A DNA stretch of 51,771 bases, from positions 1 through 51,771 of the forward strand of contig CAILHX010000048.1 in the NCBI GenBank assembly GCA_903834185.1, read 5' to 3'. How positions within the stretch are numbered: position 1 is the stretch's first letter; every line of letters starts with the position of its first letter. Under the pieces are notes generated by a model. That model was not told the origin of the DNA, made no database searches, and saw nothing but the letters and a program-made list of their open reading frames with translations. Positions 49,183 to 51,771 of the stretch are shown here, one piece after another. The position numbers and the translations under genes were made by a program. Source of the DNA: an uncultured Methylophilaceae bacterium. GTDB lineage: Bacteria; Pseudomonadota; Gammaproteobacteria; Burkholderiales; Methylophilaceae.

Positions 49183-49217
49183 AAAAAAACAATGCCAGCT
49201 ATCGCTAGCTGGCATTG
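49183..49217 (-). terminator. Minus-oriented terminator-like hairpin
   Basis: CAATGCCAGCTA and TAGCTGGCATTG pair perfectly around TCGC. Read leftward the stem is followed by seven T. No gene on the minus strand lies immediately upstream, so it either ends an unannotated leftward transcript or serves the rightward DUF1993 mRNA as a 3' stem. Confidence 0.6.
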
Positions 49218-49475
49218 GAGGCCTGAAACTTTTTAAGTAGGTTTGCCTGTTCGTCAAACTTGAATATAGGTTAAAGCAGGTTTATTACAAAATAAATACG
49301 TTAATTGACTTATATGGACGTATAGACAAAAACACCCGAGCAACCTTCACACCGCAGGCGATCTGCTGGCAACCCTGTCAGGCAAGCGTTGAATATATCC
49401 ATAAATCATATAGGTATGCAAAATCATTATTTCACATTATAAGTCGCGTTCTTTATAGTTCACCATCGTTTACGC

Positions 49476-49567
49476 ATGGACTTGGAACTACTCCAATAGA
49501 TTTGTGTAATCAGAATCTAATGCCAAGGGGACAACCCCATCGCAGTGATTAAAGCGTCCAAGTCCAT
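49476..49567. other. Structured intergenic element ahead of the FadL-type gene
   Basis: ATGGACTTGGA (49476-49486) is perfectly complementary to TCCAAGTCCAT (49557-49567). Inside lie TAGATT/AATCTA and GGGG-ACAA-CCCC hairpins, so the stretch can fold as a closed multi-branch structure in either strand. It lies 68 bp before the FadL-type start. It could be a leader RNA or a mobile-element end; I cannot name a known class. Confidence 0.45.
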
Positions 49568-49634
49568 TTCAACCCAATAGTGGCAACCTGACCGGATAAC
49601 CGGATGACATGCCGGAAATTTTATGGAGAGTGTC

Positions 49635-50900
49635 ATGTCATTTAACAGCAAGCTCATCAATTCAATATTATTCGGAATCGGCGTATTAGGCATCTCGCAA
49701 TACGCGAACGCCACCGATGGCTATTTTTCCCAAGGGTATGGCGTTAAATCGCAATCCATGGGTGGTGTAGGCATCGCCCTGCCTCAGGACTCGCTGGCGG
49801 CTGCCAGCAACCCCGCCGGGCTGGCCTTGATCGGCGACCGCATTGATCTCGGGCTGACATGGTTCCGTCCGGAACGCGAAGCGACATTAAGCAATACCGG
49901 CGGTCACTTTTCCGATGGGACATTTAACGGTAATGGCCGCGACAATTTCCTGATCCCCGAAGCCGGTCTGAACAAACTGATCACCCCCGATATCACTTTG
50001 GGTGTCAGCATATACGGCAATGGCGGGATGAATACTTCGTATAAAGGTGGCATCCCGCTTCTGAATGGGGGCAATGGAGAAAGCAGTGGCATAGACTACA
50101 TCCAGCTTTTTGTAGCGCCTACTGTTGCCTGGAAAGTCACCCCCAGCCAGAACATCGGCGCATCCGTTATTCTCGGGTATCAGCGATTCAAAGCCACGGG
50201 CATCAATAACTTTACCGGTATTTCCGCCTCGCCGAAAAACGTCACGGATGTCGGGACGGATGATGCTTTGGGCATAGGCCTGCACCTGGGTTGGATAGGT
50301 CAAATCACCGATACGGTTTCATTAGGTGCTACCGTGCAAAGCAAAACCTACTTCCAGAAGTTCGATAAATACAAGGGGCTGTTTGCGGGTAGCGGAGAAA
50401 TGGATGCTCCGGCAACCATCGGCTTTGGTGTTGCGTTCAAAGCGATACCACAAGTCACTTTGGCAGCCGATGTGCAGCGCATTTTTTATAGCGATGTGAA
50501 TGCTATTGGCAACTCCGGTAGTTCTCAAGGCAAGCTGGGGTCAAGCAGCGGCCCCGGTTTTGGCTGGAAAGACGTCAATGTCTATAAGCTGGGGGTGAGT
50601 TACGATGTGAATAATTCGTTGACTTTGCGTGCAGGCTACAACCACACTGACCAGCCCATCACGGGAAGTGAAGCTTTGTTTAACGTACTGGCACCCGCCG
50701 TGGTGCAAGACCACCTGACACTGGGCACCACCTACAAACTACCAGATAACAAAGGCGAAATATCAATCGCTTATGTGCATGCTTTCGACAACTCGGTAAA
50801 CGGACAAAATGCGATTCCGGCCTCGTTTGGTGGCGGTAACGTCAAACTCAAAATGTACCAGGACTCTCTCGGCATCGCATATGGATGGAATTTTGACTAA
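49635..50900 (+). CDS. OmpP1/FadL/TodX-family outer-membrane porin
   Basis: A 421-residue outer-membrane protein. The signal peptide ends near YANA-TDGYFSQGYG. The family signature follows (GYGVKSQSMGGVGIALPQDSLAAASNPAGLALIG) and about 14 beta strands end in AYGWNFD. FadL proteins take up hydrophobic molecules by lateral diffusion. ATG 49635 with GGAGAG is preferred over 49623. Its stop codon touches the start of the YeeE/YedE gene, so its cargo may be a sulfur compound handled by those proteins. Confidence 0.9.
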   Translation: MSFNSKLINSILFGIGVLGISQYANATDGYFSQGYGVKSQSMGGVGIALPQDSLAAASNPAGLALIGDRIDLGLTWFRPEREATLSNTGGHFSDGTFNGNGRDNFLIPEAGLNKLITPDITLGVSIYGNGGMNTSYKGGIPLLNGGNGESSGIDYIQLFVAPTVAWKVTPSQNIGASVILGYQRFKATGINNFTGISASPKNVTDVGTDDALGIGLHLGWIGQITDTVSLGATVQSKTYFQKFDKYKGLFAGSGEMDAPATIGFGVAFKAIPQVTLAADVQRIFYSDVNAIGNSGSSQGKLGSSSGPGFGWKDVNVYKLGVSYDVNNSLTLRAGYNHTDQPITGSEALFNVLAPAVVQDHLTLGTTYKLPDNKGEISIAYVHAFDNSVNGQNAIPASFGGGNVKLKMYQDSLGIAYGWNFD

Positions 50901-51335
50901 ATGGTTATAGACTGGAGCCACTTCACTCCAATACCTGCTTTTTCAGGGGGCGTCCTGATCGGGGTGGCTGCTGCCATCCTGATCGCGTTCAATGGACGTA
51001 TTGCCGCCATTAGCGGAATTCTGGCTGGTTTGCTGCGACTGGCGACCGGGGATACCGCATGGCGCATCGCCTTCATTCTCGGTCTGATCGCGGCACCGCT
51101 GCTGTGGAAACTGTTCACGCCACTACCCGCGATCAGCATCGCAAGCGATGATGGTCTGCTTGCGTTATCAGGATTACTGGTAGGCCTTGGTACCAGGTAT
51201 GGCTCCGGCTGTACCAGCGGGCATGGCGTATGTGGCATTTCTAGACTTTCCCCGCGTTCCATCGTGGCAACCTTGCTATTCATGAGTGCGGGGTTTGTCA
51301 CCGTATTCGTGGTACACCACCTCTGGCATTCCTGA
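50901..51335 (+). CDS. YeeE/YedE-family (PmpA-like) membrane protein
   Basis: A 144-residue membrane protein with about four helices. It contains the family motif GSGCTSGHGVCG (Cys104 and Cys111) thought to handle sulfur-containing ions in YeeE-type thiosulfate transporters. It corresponds to the N-terminal half of full-length YeeE and pairs with the next gene, the PmpA/PmpB layout. The start ATG follows the FadL stop codon directly. Confidence 0.9.
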   Translation: MVIDWSHFTPIPAFSGGVLIGVAAAILIAFNGRIAAISGILAGLLRLATGDTAWRIAFILGLIAAPLLWKLFTPLPAISIASDDGLLALSGLLVGLGTRYGSGCTSGHGVCGISRLSPRSIVATLLFMSAGFVTVFVVHHLWHS

Positions 51336-51336
51336 A

Positions 51337-51771
51337 ATGGCAAAAACACTCATCATCCATGTCATTGCATTCGTTTCCGGGCTGATTTTCGGGCTTGGGC
51401 TTATTCTATCCGGCATGGCCAACCCGGCCAAAGTGCTGGCTTTTCTTGATTTAAGCGGTCAGTGGGATCCATCGCTGGCCCTGGTGATGGCAGGTGCCAT
51501 CTCCATAGGCGTAGTCGCTTTCACATTTGCAAAAAAACGTGCGCATGCACGCAAGCAGAGTTTGCTCGGCCTGCAGATCCAGTTACCCACTGCCACCATC
51601 ATCGATAAGCGTCTTGTGCTTGGAGCATTAACGTTCGGTGTAGGCTGGGGGCTAGCTGGTATCTGTCCCGGCCCGTCGCTGGTTCTGCTTGGCGCAGGAA
51701 GCCTCAAGAGCCTTGTGTTTGTGGGCTTCATGCTGATAGGCATGGGGATTTATGAAAAAATCGATGATAAA
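51337..51771 (+). CDS. YeeE/YedE-family (PmpB-like) protein, 3'-truncated
   Basis: The frame runs from ATG 51337 to the end of the window without a stop (145 codons visible). It begins with a long hydrophobic helix (VIAFVSGLIFGLGLILSGMANPAKVLAFLDL), the PmpB/DUF6691 signature, and contains the second half-motif AGICPGPSLVLLG with its Cys. Little should be missing, as relatives end soon after this point. It starts 1 bp after the PmpA-like stop codon. Confidence 0.88.
   Translation, partial: MAKTLIIHVIAFVSGLIFGLGLILSGMANPAKVLAFLDLSGQWDPSLALVMAGAISIGVVAFTFAKKRAHARKQSLLGLQIQLPTATIIDKRLVLGALTFGVGWGLAGICPGPSLVLLGAGSLKSLVFVGFMLIGMGIYEKIDDK

Noticed and set aside
1..51771. CRISPR array, prophage, integron or insertion sequence
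   Set aside because: No regularly spaced direct repeats, no integrase or transposase motifs and no phage structural genes were seen on either strand. The only mobile-like item is the palindromic repeat at 39803.

Overview
The window reads as a chromosomal segment of a betaproteobacterium, most likely of the order Nitrosomonadales and possibly Gallionellaceae-like. This rests on gene content (a porin-cytochrome fusion with a diheme cytochrome c, cbpA-cbpM, birA-coaX followed by a SPOR gene, a large set of small BON/CsbD/Dps stress genes) and on even, moderately GC-rich coding sequence. The taxonomic call is an inference. No rRNA, tRNA, CRISPR array, transposase or phage gene was seen.

Region 1 (1-1.3 kb): the 3' part of an AAA-type ATPase gene whose start lies outside the window. 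Region 2 (1.3-15.6 kb) is a stress and cell-envelope island. It holds tiny membrane proteins, BON-domain proteins, a glycine-zipper lipoprotein, CsbD, DUF3309, superoxide dismutase, Dps, an MlaC-like lipid carrier and cyclopropane fatty acid synthase. In its middle sits a regulatory block: a Crp/Fnr-type regulator, a CHASE3-PAS hybrid histidine kinase and a PAS response regulator. Seven copies of one 21-bp motif lie in front of transcription units of this island. Each is followed 19 or 20 bp later by a -10-like hexamer, which is class II activator geometry. One copy drives no gene but a roughly 86-nt stretch with two stems and a strong terminator, a candidate small RNA. I regard this as a probable undescribed regulon and it is the main finding.

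Region 3 (15.6-24.4 kb): an acyl-CoA ligase-like enzyme, cbpA-cbpM, a formylglycine-generating-enzyme-like exported protein, an ABC-2 transporter pair, an IHF-beta-like protein and small exported proteins. Region 4 (24.5-29.7 kb): an arsenic locus (aquaporin, ArsR, arsenate reductase) with no visible efflux pump, then a tautomerase/TetR pair with three operators, a decayed acetyltransferase gene, and a MarR/SRPBCC pair with two palindromic operators.

Region 5 (29.9-38.8 kb): phosphatidylserine synthase, triosephosphate isomerase, an outer-membrane porin-cytochrome plus diheme cytochrome c behind a perfect FNR-type box, a CBS protein, a phosphatase-like protein, a SYLF protein, a TPR/ATP-grasp protein and a phosphoesterase. 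Region 6 (39-49.2 kb): an Ala/Lys-rich secreted protein, a MITE-like palindrome abutting a start codon, a GST, a HAD hydrolase, CorA, a DUF4236 protein, GlnS, and the BirA-CoaX-SPOR run. Region 7 (49.2-51.8 kb): a structured intergenic element, then a FadL-type porin followed directly by two YeeE/YedE (PmpA/PmpB-like) membrane genes, the last cut by the window end.
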